The translations under genes and the position numbers were made by a program. A stretch of DNA of 64,000 bases from Fen-549 sp050011315 (GTDB lineage: Bacteria > Actinomycetota > Thermoleophilia > Gaiellales > Gaiellaceae). Shown in pieces: positions 51,563-59,883 of this stretch. How positions within the stretch are numbered: position 1 is the first letter of the stretch; each line of letters begins with the position of its first letter. The notes under the pieces were generated by a model. It saw only the letters and a list, made by a program, of their open reading frames with translations. It had not been told where the DNA came from and searched no databases. Where the stretch lies: assembly GCA_050011315.1 (NCBI GenBank), contig JBEKJI010000001.1, positions 1-64,000 on the forward strand, in the 5' to 3' direction.

Positions 51563-51962
51563 TCTCGATCAGCTTCTTCACGACCTCGAGCTCCCGCGAG
51601 GACGAAACGACGAGGAAGATCCAGCGCCCTTCGGCGTAGGGATCCGCGCTCTCAATCGCCGCGCGCAGCTCGGGGATCATCAACCCCTCAGGAACGAGCG
51701 CGATCCGGTCGTCTTTCAGGATCACCTGCGCCGTGAACGAGCCTACGTCCGGGTAGAGCGAGACGACCGCGCGACCCGACTTCTTAAACGCGAGCGCCCA
51801 GCCGTAGTTCTTCCCGTAGAACTTCCACTCGCTGCGCACGCGCAGCGAGCTCTCGACGAAGGCCGACAGCTGAGTCCAAAGCAGAGCCGCCTCGCCGAGC
51901 ACCGCTTCGACCTCGGCCTCGTCCGGCCGGCTGGCCCGCTCGGTGAAGGCGCCGTGACTCAC
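51549..51962 (-). CDS. DUF3788 family protein
   Basis: A 137-residue protein. RSEWKFYGKNYGWALAFKKSGRAVVSLYP is the family signature (split here in the middle of one domain), and GRWIFLVVSSSRELEVVKKLIEIR ends it. The fold is probably like YdhG/DUF1801-type domains. Function is unknown. The start is GTG at 51962. Confidence 0.75.
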   Translation of the reverse strand: MSHGAFTERASRPDEAEVEAVLGEAALLWTQLSAFVESSLRVRSEWKFYGKNYGWALAFKKSGRAVVSLYPDVGSFTAQVILKDDRIALVPEGLMIPELRAAIESADPYAEGRWIFLVVSSSRELEVVKKLIEIRAG

Positions 51963-52253
51963 AGCATCATCCTTTCATGATCGTCCCGCAATCGCAGAAA
52001 CGACATCCCGATCGGCAGCCCAGTCTCTTTTCGACCAGCGGGGATCGAACGCAGAGCGTGACGATGCCCGCGAAGCCGCCGCAGCCGACATGTGCGGCTG
52101 CGGCTAACCAAACGCCCGTCCTCAACACGACTCGAACCCCGCAAGGCAACCCGAACCATCTCGCCGCGCGTATAGGAGCAGAAAGTCAGAACGCCGAAGG
52201 CGCGATGACTTCTCGTGATCGCCTCCGCGAAGAATCGCAAGATTCTTCGCGGC
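51963..52253. other. 291-bp gap with a perfect 12-bp hairpin
   Basis: No reliable gene. CCGCGAAGAATC (52225-52236) pairs perfectly with GATTCTTCGCGG (52241-52252) around GCAA, directly at the 3' end of the M29 aminopeptidase gene. There is no T run, so the stem may protect the mRNA end or terminate in a Rho-independent but atypical way. A Cys-rich minus-strand frame at 51967-52149 was considered and not called. Confidence 0.55.
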
Positions 52254-53471
52254 TCAGTCGAGCACCCAGGCGTTGGCGCGCAGGATCGGGAAAGAGTCGC
52301 CGTCTTTCGTGATCCCGTCGACATCAACCTCGGGGCCGCCGATCATCAGGTCGGTGTGCACCTCCGACCAGTTGACGCCGCGACGAACGAGCTCCTCGGG
52401 CTCTAGCTCGAGCCCGCCTTCGATGCTGCCGGGGAAGCCGCGCCCGTAGGCGATGTGGCAGGCCGCGTTCTCGTCGTAGAGCGTGTTCAGGAAGATCATG
52501 TCCAGGTCGCCGACGCGCGAGGTGCGGTCTACGATCGAGACCTCGCCGAGGCGGCAGGCGTTCTCGTCCAAACGGGTCTGCGCCTCGACTGCCTCGGCGC
52601 CGACCGAGGCCGAGACCTCGACGATGCGCCCACCCTCGAAACGCAGCTCGAGATCGTGGGCGATCGTGCCGTCGAGCGAAAGCGGGCGGGTCGAGCGCAC
52701 ATGGCCCTCGGCGCGAAGCCGGTCGGGGGTCGCGAACACCTCCTCGGTCGGAAGGTTCGGCACAAAGGTCTGGCCGAAAACCGTCTTCCCTTGGGCGGCA
52801 TGCCAGTAGGAGTCGGCTATCAGGCCGACAGTGAGATCGGTGCCGGGGCCCTGGAAGTGGATCGAGTCGAAGCGGCGCCGGTTGAGTATCTCCGCCCGCT
52901 TGGAGAGCCTGGCGAGGTGCTCGCGCCAGGCCGCGACGGGATCGGGCTCGTCGAGCCTGACCGTATGCTCGATCGCCCGCCAGAGGCGCTCGACGTCCGG
53001 CTCGCCGAAGATCGCCTTGGCCCAGCCCTCGGTCGGGGCGCCGATCAATGTCCAGGCGACCTGGTCGTCGATGTGCTGCTGGAGCGAGGTCTCGAGCAAC
53101 TCCCGCTGCCTCGCCCCGGCGACGCGGGCGGGATCGAGATCCGAGAAGAGACCCGGCTCGGGGTCGCCCGAGAAGTTGATCTTGGCAGCCTTTTCCGCGG
53201 ACGCGTACTTGAGGCGCTCGACCAGCCAGGGCTGCGACCAGGAGAGCATCTCCTCGGGTCCGCTCTCGATCAGCGACCGGCGCACGCGCTGATCGCAGTA
53301 GTTGACGTCGACGAAGCGCGCTCCGGCCCTGTAGGCGCAGTCAACAACGGCGCGCGCCAGCTCTGCCTGCTCGGGGTGGGCCTGAACGAGAAGAAGCTGC
53401 CCCGGCTGAAGATTGGCGCCCACCTCGACGGCGAGTTGGGCGTATCTCTCCAGCCGTCCGCCAGCGCTCAT
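52254..53471 (-). CDS. M29-family metalloaminopeptidase
   Basis: A 405-residue leucyl aminopeptidase of the AmpS/aminopeptidase T family. NLQPGQLLLVQAHPEQAELARAVV opens it; metal ligands lie in FNTLYDENAACHIAYG (Glu, His), EGHVRSTRP and VHTDLMIGGPEVDVDG (His, Asp). The length agrees with the family. The ATG at 53471 is chosen; the longer upstream frame is a shadow. A perfect hairpin lies against the stop codon. Confidence 0.9.
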   Translation of the reverse strand: MSAGGRLERYAQLAVEVGANLQPGQLLLVQAHPEQAELARAVVDCAYRAGARFVDVNYCDQRVRRSLIESGPEEMLSWSQPWLVERLKYASAEKAAKINFSGDPEPGLFSDLDPARVAGARQRELLETSLQQHIDDQVAWTLIGAPTEGWAKAIFGEPDVERLWRAIEHTVRLDEPDPVAAWREHLARLSKRAEILNRRRFDSIHFQGPGTDLTVGLIADSYWHAAQGKTVFGQTFVPNLPTEEVFATPDRLRAEGHVRSTRPLSLDGTIAHDLELRFEGGRIVEVSASVGAEAVEAQTRLDENACRLGEVSIVDRTSRVGDLDMIFLNTLYDENAACHIAYGRGFPGSIEGGLELEPEELVRRGVNWSEVHTDLMIGGPEVDVDGITKDGDSFPILRANAWVLD

Positions 53472-53525
53472 GCGAGCAACGATATACCGTCGGCTATCAA
53501 GGTGCGCGGACGATCGCCTCAGGGC

Positions 53526-53566
53526 GGCCGCTTCGGGCGTGTAGACCTGGCGGGGTAGGCCCTTAG
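53526..53566 (+). repeat. 41-bp repeat over the stop codon of the Cys-rich gene, copy 2
   Basis: This pairs with 18604-18644 (34 of 41 identical, all changes transitions). Its TTAG holds the TAA of the minus-strand Cys-rich gene in the same register as in the mihF copy. On the mRNA it lies immediately 3' of the coding region. Confidence 0.6.
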
Positions 53567-53970
53567 GATCGGCGAACGCGGGCGAGTACGCGGAAGGTCG
53601 GCTGGCCGACGGGGAGCTCGCTGAACTCGGGATTGCGGCAGCCGAGCCGGTCGCGCCGGTGCGCATAACACTGGTCCACTTCGGCCTCGCACATCGGCAA
53701 AGGCTCGCGCTTCGCCTTGACCGCGCCGAAGCCCTTAGACTCCTCCGCCAGGCGCAGCAGCTCGAGATCGATCTCGACCTCGTAGATCTTCTGCATGCAG
53801 CCCACATAGGTGTGGTCGAAAGCCTCGTAGGCATAGAGGAACGGGCAGGAGCGCCGGATACAGGCGCCGGGGTAGACGACCTTGTCGCAGTGCACCTCAC
53901 AGCGGCGGCATTCCGTCTCCTCCTGCGGCCTCAGAGGTAGACCAACAGCCTCACGGAGATGCTTGGACAT
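53563..53970 (-). CDS. Cysteine-rich protein, unknown (probable metal binding)
   Basis: A 135-residue soluble protein with nine cysteines at about 21, 24, 28, 37, 42, 58, 94, 101 and 111. The first five form CRRCEVHC, GACIRRSC, a pattern compatible with zinc or an iron-sulfur cluster. FLYAYEAFDHTYVGCMQKIYEVEID looks like a folded core. There is no signal peptide. The ATG at 53970 is chosen over an upstream codon at 53994. I recognise no named family. It lies about 90 bp upstream of the M29 peptidase gene on the same strand. Confidence 0.6.
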   Translation of the reverse strand: MSKHLREAVGLPLRPQEETECRRCEVHCDKVVYPGACIRRSCPFLYAYEAFDHTYVGCMQKIYEVEIDLELLRLAEESKGFGAVKAKREPLPMCEAEVDQCYAHRRDRLGCRNPEFSELPVGQPTFRVLARVRRS

Positions 53971-54136
53971 ACTCCGATTGTGCGCACGCCTCACCTACTC
54001 CGCAAGCCTTGACAGGAGCCCCAAACTGAGCTAGTCGAATCGAGTCTCTTAGCGAGCGATATCCGATCTCGCGCTCAATACCAGGGGCGCTATAGGGGAG
54101 TAACGGGATAAACAGCCCGTCGCCTGCGACGAGTAG

Positions 54137-54193
54137 GCACCACGTTCCACAGCCCGCCACCGAAAGCGCCAAGCGGAATGAAGACCCGCCGAC
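54137..54193 (-). repeat. Core interspersed repeat module, reverse copy
   Basis: The reverse complement matches 201-258 from GTCGgCGGGTCTTCATTCCG to GGAACGTGGTGCC. It lies in the 439-bp gap (53971-54409) between the divergent Cys-rich and antiporter genes. Apart from this repeat I see nothing in that gap except possible promoters. Confidence 0.7.
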
Positions 54194-54409
54194 TTGGTCG
54201 CTGAGGGACCATCTTCCTCCGCCCTCCCCTGAGCCACTCACCCGCGGGGTCGAGAGACGGTAGCCGCTCGTTACGCACGCGAACGTGAAACCTTTGTGCC
54301 AAGAACCGCCACCCCAACAATCTCGTTCCTCATCTGCCGACTCTCATTAGATTCGGACTCGCCACAATCCCCGGATGAGATCTCGCCGTCCTCGTTGTAG
54401 GGTGCTGCT

Positions 54410-55447
54410 GTGATCCGCCGCATCCTCTGGTTGGGCCTCGCGCTAGGGCCTCTGGCGATAGCCCTCGACGCCACCTCGGCCCTCTCGGAAACGCTCCTGT
54501 TCGCGATCGCCGCCCTGTCGCTGATCCCGCTCGCCTGGATTATCGGCGAGGCGACCGAGCACCTGGCCGAGCACACGGGCCCGGGAATCGGCGGCTTCTT
54601 CAACGCCACCTTCGGCAACGCGCCCGAGCTGATCATCGCGCTCTTTGCGGTGTCGAACGGGCTCACGGGCGTCGTGCGCGGGTCTCTGACCGGAAGCATC
54701 GTCGGCAACCTGCTTCTGGTTCTCGGAGCCTCGCTCGTGGTCGGTAAGAGCGGCAAAATCGACCTCGTCTCGTCTTTCACCTGGCTCGGATTGATCGGTC
54801 TCTCCGTGCTGCTCTTCCTGATTCCGGCAGCGCTCGCCTGGGCGGGCCATTCTTCCCGGCAGGTGACGGCGCTCTCGAGCGTCCCGGTCTCGGTCGCGCT
54901 ACTCGCCTGCTACCTCGTGGTCACCTGGCGCGCACTCCGGCGCCACCGCCTTCTCCACGTCTCCGACCTCCCCGCCGAGATTCACGCCTGGTCGCTCCCG
55001 CTCTCGCTAGCCGCCCTGGCTGGCGCCACCTTTGTGACGGCCTTCGTGGCCGAGATCGTCGTGGGCACCATCGACACCTTCGCCAGGCACGCCCACCTGT
55101 CCGAGTTCTTCGTCGCCGCCGTCATCGTCGCCATCGCCGGCAACGCCGCCGAGCACGGGGGCGCGGTCGTCGTCGCCGCGCGCGGGCACATCAAGCTCGC
55201 CTCCGAGATCGCGCTCTCCTCGAGCGCCCAGGTGGCCGTTTTCCTGATCCCGGCCGTCGCGCTCGTCTCCTGGTTGATCAAGCCACTCGCGCTTTCCTTC
55301 CGCCCGGTGGAAATCGCGGCGCTGGCGTTGTCGACGGCGCTCGTCGGAGTGCTGCTCGCCCGGGGTCGTTCCAGCCGTCTGCACGGCGCCGCGCTCCTTG
55401 TTGCCTACGTGGCACTCGCCACCACCTTTTTCCTGGCCGGCCGCTAG
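54410..55447 (+). CDS. Calcium/proton antiporter-like cation exchanger (CaCA family)
   Basis: A 345-residue membrane protein of about 11 helices. The first alpha repeat is GEATEHLAEHTGPGIGGFFNATFGNAPELI and the second is GNAAEHGGAVVVAARGHI plus SSSAQVAVFLIPAV; the acidic Glu residues of both repeats are intact. This is the Cax/ChaA pattern that expels Ca2+ in exchange for H+. The start is GTG at 54410 with AGGGTG upstream. Confidence 0.88.
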   Translation: MIRRILWLGLALGPLAIALDATSALSETLLFAIAALSLIPLAWIIGEATEHLAEHTGPGIGGFFNATFGNAPELIIALFAVSNGLTGVVRGSLTGSIVGNLLLVLGASLVVGKSGKIDLVSSFTWLGLIGLSVLLFLIPAALAWAGHSSRQVTALSSVPVSVALLACYLVVTWRALRRHRLLHVSDLPAEIHAWSLPLSLAALAGATFVTAFVAEIVVGTIDTFARHAHLSEFFVAAVIVAIAGNAAEHGGAVVVAARGHIKLASEIALSSSAQVAVFLIPAVALVSWLIKPLALSFRPVEIAALALSTALVGVLLARGRSSRLHGAALLVAYVALATTFFLAGR

Positions 55448-55591
55448 CAACCGGCGGCGCTCGGGCTCGACCTGGCCGCACCGATGGAGTGTGGCTATCC
55501 GCACGGCCATACACCAGCTCACCCCATATCCGCTTCGCGCTCTGCACGAAAAGCTTGGGTACGCCAATCGAATGCAGGGAGGGTGAGATCG

Positions 55592-56392
55592 ATGCAGGTG
55601 CAAAACGCGGTCGAGCCGGCAGCGATACTCGCCGGCCAACTGAACGGAGAACGCAGCGAGGCGGCCGCATACACCGTCGTGCGGGCGAACGAAATCTCTC
55701 GCCGCTATGGAGAGGGCGACACGGCCGTCGATGCTCTGCGCGGCATCTCGCTGGAGATCGGCGAGGGGCGCCTCACCGCCGTGATGGGACCTTCGGGCTC
55801 CGGCAAGTCAACGCTCATGCACATCCTGGCCGGGCTCGACCGGCCGAGCCTGGGCAGCGTGGAGATCGCCGGCACCGAGATCACGGCTCTCGACGACACC
55901 TCGTTGACGAAGTTGCGCCGCCGCCACGTCGGTTTCATCTTCCAGTTCTTCAATCTCCTCCCGATGCTGACGGCGCGCGAAAACATCGTGCTGCCGCTCG
56001 AGATCGCCGGTAAGAAGGTGAACGAGGCCTGGCTCGGCGAGCTGGTCGAGAAGATGGGACTCACGAACCGCCTCGATCACCGCCCGGCCGAGCTCTCGGG
56101 AGGACAGCAGCAGCGGGTGGCAATCGCGCGCTCGCTCGTCACCAGGCAGACCGTCCTGTTTGCCGACGAGCCGACCGGCAACCTCGACTCGCGAACGGGA
56201 GGCGAGATCCTCGAGCTCCTGCGCGACTCGGTCGACTCCTACGGCCAGACGATCGTCATGGTCACGCACGATCCGCGCGTGGCGACGGTCGCCGACCGCG
56301 TCCTCTTCCTCGCCGACGGTCTGATCGTCAAGGAGCTCTCCGGTACGACACCGGAAGAGGTTCATCGGGCGATCAACGAGCTCAGGAGGTGA
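55592..56392 (+). CDS. ABC transporter ATP-binding protein, MacB/LolD type, first
   Basis: A 266-residue ATPase. Walker A GPSGSGKST, Q-loop FIFQFFNLLP, signature LSGGQQQR, Walker B VLFADEPTGNLD and H-loop VTHD are all intact. The insert IFQFFNLLPMLTARENI is typical of MacB/LolD partners. The ATG at 55592 follows GGGAGGG. The first 35 residues are an extra N-terminal segment. It is followed 7 bp later by its permease. Confidence 0.92.
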   Translation: MQVQNAVEPAAILAGQLNGERSEAAAYTVVRANEISRRYGEGDTAVDALRGISLEIGEGRLTAVMGPSGSGKSTLMHILAGLDRPSLGSVEIAGTEITALDDTSLTKLRRRHVGFIFQFFNLLPMLTARENIVLPLEIAGKKVNEAWLGELVEKMGLTNRLDHRPAELSGGQQQRVAIARSLVTRQTVLFADEPTGNLDSRTGGEILELLRDSVDSYGQTIVMVTHDPRVATVADRVLFLADGLIVKELSGTTPEEVHRAINELRR

Positions 56393-56399
56393 CGGACAG

Positions 56400-58970
56400 A
56401 TGACACGCATAGCTCTCCGCGGCCTTTTCTCCCGCAAGCTGCGCACCTCCCTGACCGCACTGGCGATCGTGCTCGGCATCGCCATGGTCGCCGGCACCTA
56501 CGTGCTCACCGACACGATCAACAAGTCGTTCAACACGCTCATGGCCTCCGCCCGCTCGGGCACATCGGCCGTTATCTCGGGCAAGTCGCTCGTTAACGGC
56601 GGCTCGACCAGCGACAGGCCCACGGTTCCCGCCTCTCTGCTCGAGCGAGTCGCCTCGGTTCCCGGCGTGCAGCGCGCCTACGGCGCCGTCGAGACCGAGT
56701 CGGCGCGCATGATCGATGCGAAGGGGAACACCGTCGGGCCGGCCGGCCCGCCCGCGCTCGGTTTCGGCCGTGACGCTTCGACGATCGGAAAGAAGGACGC
56801 ATTCAAGATCGTCGAGGGGCGCTGGGCGAGCGGTCCCGGCGAGGTGGCGATCGATGTCTTAAGCGCCAAGAAGGCGCACGCCACGGTCGGCGACACGATT
56901 AGCGTCGAGGGCTCCGGCCCGCTCGAGCGCTTCCGCGTCGTCGGGCTGCTGCAATGGGGCTCGTCCAACTCGCTCGGCGGCGCGACGATGGCGGTCTTCA
57001 GCCTCGCCACCGGCCAGCGACTGTTCGGAATGACAGGAAGGCTGACCGAGATCGACGTCGATGCGAAAGCGGGTGTCTCGCCCGCTCACCTCGTCAAGGA
57101 GATCAAGCCTCTCCTGCCCGCGCACGTGCAAGCTCTGACCGTCGACGAGCAGATCAAGAAGGACCAGTCCGAGTGGACCTCGTTCGCCAAGATCATCCGT
57201 TACGCGCTGCTCACCTTCGCCGGTATCGCGCTCTTCGTCGGCGCCTTCGTGATCTTCAACACGCTCTCGATCACGGTTGCCCAGCGCACGCGCGAGATGG
57301 CGACCTTGCGCACGATCGGTGCCAGCCGGCGCCAGATCCTCGGCGGCGTCATCACCGAGGGACTGACGATCGGCCTGATCGCTTCGCTAGTCGGGATCGC
57401 ATTCGGGATCGGGCTTGCAAAGCTCCTCTCGGCGCTGATGGGCACGATCGGCATCGACGTACCGAGAACTGCAACCGTCTACGCCCCGCGCACCTTCGTG
57501 ATCAGCATCGCCACAGGCATCATCGTCACGCTTCTGGCTTCGCTCGGCCCGGCGCTCCGGGCGACCCGGGTGCCGCCGATCGCCGCCGTGCGTGAGGGCT
57601 CTACGCTGCCACGCGGCCGCTTCGCCTACCTGCGCCCGATCGTCTCGGGGCTCCTGCTCGCGACGTCGCTCGCCGCGATCGGAATGGGTCTCTTCGGGTC
57701 CGTCGGTCAGGCCAGTCAGAGGCTGATCACACTCGCCGCCGGCTGCGCTCTCTTCTTCATCGCGTTGGCACTCGTCTCTTCGCATTTCATGCGGCCGCTT
57801 GCGCGACTGGTCGGCTCGCCGGGATCGATCCTCGGCGGCGTTTCGGGCAAGCTCGCGCGCGAGAACGCCATGCGTGCGCCCGCTCGAACCGCTTCGACCG
57901 CGGCCGCGTTGATGATCGGTCTGGCTCTCGTCACCTTCGTCTCGGTGCTGGCACGCGGTCTCACGCGCTCGACCGAGGTTGCGATCAAGAAGCAGGTTTC
58001 GACCGACTACGTCGTCGCGGCCAAGCCCGGTGGCAACGCCTTCTCGAACGCCACCGCGAGCACGCTCGCTCGCGTGCCGGGGGTCGAGAAGGCGGTCGCA
58101 CTTCGCTCCGACACGGTCATCGCCTACCGAAAGCAGGCTCAGATCACGGGCATTGATCCGACCGTGATCCGTTCGGTTTACCACTTCAATTGGAAGGACG
58201 GGTCGAGCGACTCGCTCGCGAGACTCGATAAGGACGGAGCGATCCTCCAGGACTCCTTCGCCCGCGAGCACCACCTGTCAGCGGGCGACCGTCTTACCGT
58301 CACGATGCCGGACGGGCGGAAGCTGTCCTTGCGCGTGGTCGCCACCAACAAGCAATCGGAGTTCTTCTCCCTGCTCGGGCAGATCACCGTCTCCCAAGCC
58401 GGTTTCGACGCCGCCTATAAAAACCCGAAGACAACCACGGCTCTCTTCCTGCGCACCGCCGGCGGCCAGTCCGAGGCGATCGCAGGCAGACTACGCTCGG
58501 CCCTCGTAGCCTTCCCGAGCGTGCAACTGCGAACCGAGCAGCAGGCGATCGACGATCAGAGCTCAGGGATGAACGCGCTGCTGGCGATGTTCTACGTCCT
58601 GCTCGGGCTTGCGGTCGTGATCAGTTTCTTCGGCATCGTCAACACGCTGGCGCTGTCCGTGTTCGAGCGCACGCGCGAGCTAGGGATGCTGCGGGCGGTC
58701 GGCATGACCCGCCGGCAGGCGCGCAGGATGATCCGCCACGAGAGCGTGACCATCTGCCTGATCGGAGCCGCACTCGGGATTCCGGTCGGCGTCTTCCTGG
58801 CGGCGATGGCCACCACGGCGCTCAGCCGTTACGACGTCGTCTTCTCGCTGCCCGTCGTCTCGCTCACCGTTTTCGCCCTGGCGGCGGTGGTGGCGGGAAT
58901 GCTCGCCGCGATCCTGCCCGCCAGGCGAGCTTCGAGGCTGAACGTGCTCGAGGCACTGCAGTACGAGTAA
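56400..58970 (+). CDS. ABC transporter permease, FtsX/MacB type, first
   Basis: An 856-residue permease. A first helix (TSLTALAIVLGIAMVAGTYVLT) is followed by a large MacB_PCD extracytoplasmic domain and an FtsX domain with FNTLSITVAQRTREMATLRTIGASR. The second half repeats helices, a second external domain and VFERTRELGMLRAVGMTRRQARRMI, ending NVLEALQYE. The double FtsX arrangement is common in Actinobacteria. The exported substrate (lipid, peptide or drug) is not identifiable. Confidence 0.9.
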   Translation: MTRIALRGLFSRKLRTSLTALAIVLGIAMVAGTYVLTDTINKSFNTLMASARSGTSAVISGKSLVNGGSTSDRPTVPASLLERVASVPGVQRAYGAVETESARMIDAKGNTVGPAGPPALGFGRDASTIGKKDAFKIVEGRWASGPGEVAIDVLSAKKAHATVGDTISVEGSGPLERFRVVGLLQWGSSNSLGGATMAVFSLATGQRLFGMTGRLTEIDVDAKAGVSPAHLVKEIKPLLPAHVQALTVDEQIKKDQSEWTSFAKIIRYALLTFAGIALFVGAFVIFNTLSITVAQRTREMATLRTIGASRRQILGGVITEGLTIGLIASLVGIAFGIGLAKLLSALMGTIGIDVPRTATVYAPRTFVISIATGIIVTLLASLGPALRATRVPPIAAVREGSTLPRGRFAYLRPIVSGLLLATSLAAIGMGLFGSVGQASQRLITLAAGCALFFIALALVSSHFMRPLARLVGSPGSILGGVSGKLARENAMRAPARTASTAAALMIGLALVTFVSVLARGLTRSTEVAIKKQVSTDYVVAAKPGGNAFSNATASTLARVPGVEKAVALRSDTVIAYRKQAQITGIDPTVIRSVYHFNWKDGSSDSLARLDKDGAILQDSFAREHHLSAGDRLTVTMPDGRKLSLRVVATNKQSEFFSLLGQITVSQAGFDAAYKNPKTTTALFLRTAGGQSEAIAGRLRSALVAFPSVQLRTEQQAIDDQSSGMNALLAMFYVLLGLAVVISFFGIVNTLALSVFERTRELGMLRAVGMTRRQARRMIRHESVTICLIGAALGIPVGVFLAAMATTALSRYDVVFSLPVVSLTVFALAAVVAGMLAAILPARRASRLNVLEALQYE

Positions 58971-59106
58971 GAGTCCTGCCCACGTCAACGATTCGAAATC
59001 CGTACATCTCCGTAACAAGACCTAGAACATGCACTCATAGAGATATGGCTACTATCGTTCCGGCGCCAAGCTGGCAGCGCTGCCGTCACGCACACAGGAG
59101 GAACGT

Positions 59107-59883
59107 ATGAGCACCCGAGCTACGAAGAAGCTTGCAAGTAAGACCGCGGAGCTGGACGGTATCGCCGTGCACGCGGTCGAAATCACCCGCCGCTACGGCG
59201 AGGGCGACACCGCCGTCGACGCCTTGCGCGGCGTCTCGCTCGACGTCCCGACCGGGCGCCTTACGGCGATCATGGGCCCTTCGGGCTCCGGTAAGTCCAC
59301 GCTCATGCACATCCTGGCCGGACTGGACAAGCCGACCTCGGGTTCGGTCGAGATCGACGGCGCCGAGATAACCGAACTCGATGACACCGCCTTGACCAAG
59401 CTCCGCCGCAAGCACGTCGGCTTCATCTTCCAGTTCTTCAATCTCCTGCCGATGCTGACGGCCCGCGAGAACATCATCCTGCCGCTCGAGATCGCCGGCG
59501 AGAAGGTCGATCCCGACTGGTTCAACGAGGTCGTCACCAAGGTGAGGCTCTCCAAGCGTCTGACTCACCGCCCGGCCCAGCTTTCCGGCGGCCAGCAGCA
59601 GCGAGTCGCGATCGCCCGAGCTTTGATCTCGCGCCCGACCGTGCTCTTCGCCGACGAGCCGACCGGCAACCTCGACTCGCGAACCGGCGGCGAGATCCTC
59701 GACCTCCTGCACGACTCGGTCGAGACGCTCGGGCAGACGATCGTCATGGTCACCCACGACGCCCGCGTTGCAACGATCGCCGACCGCGTCCTCTTCCTCG
59801 GCGACGGCGAGATCGTCAGGGAACTCCCGGAGACAACTCCCGAGGAGATCCAGAAGGCGATCCAGGAGATCGGGCGCAAATGA
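59107..59883 (+). CDS. ABC transporter ATP-binding protein, MacB/LolD type, second
   Basis: A 258-residue ATPase closely similar to the first in all motifs (GPSGSGKST, LSGGQQQR, FADEPTGNLD, VTHD). The ATG follows AGGAGGAACGT. A 136-bp gap separates it from the previous permease, the only room in the cluster for a separate promoter. Its stop overlaps the next permease as ATGA. The pair is evidently a duplication of the first ATPase-permease unit. Confidence 0.92.
   Translation: MSTRATKKLASKTAELDGIAVHAVEITRRYGEGDTAVDALRGVSLDVPTGRLTAIMGPSGSGKSTLMHILAGLDKPTSGSVEIDGAEITELDDTALTKLRRKHVGFIFQFFNLLPMLTARENIILPLEIAGEKVDPDWFNEVVTKVRLSKRLTHRPAQLSGGQQQRVAIARALISRPTVLFADEPTGNLDSRTGGEILDLLHDSVETLGQTIVMVTHDARVATIADRVLFLGDGEIVRELPETTPEEIQKAIQEIGRK

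Noticed and set aside
51967..52149. Cys-rich 60-codon minus-strand frame
   Set aside because: No ribosome-binding site or conserved motif; it may be chance in a non-coding gap.
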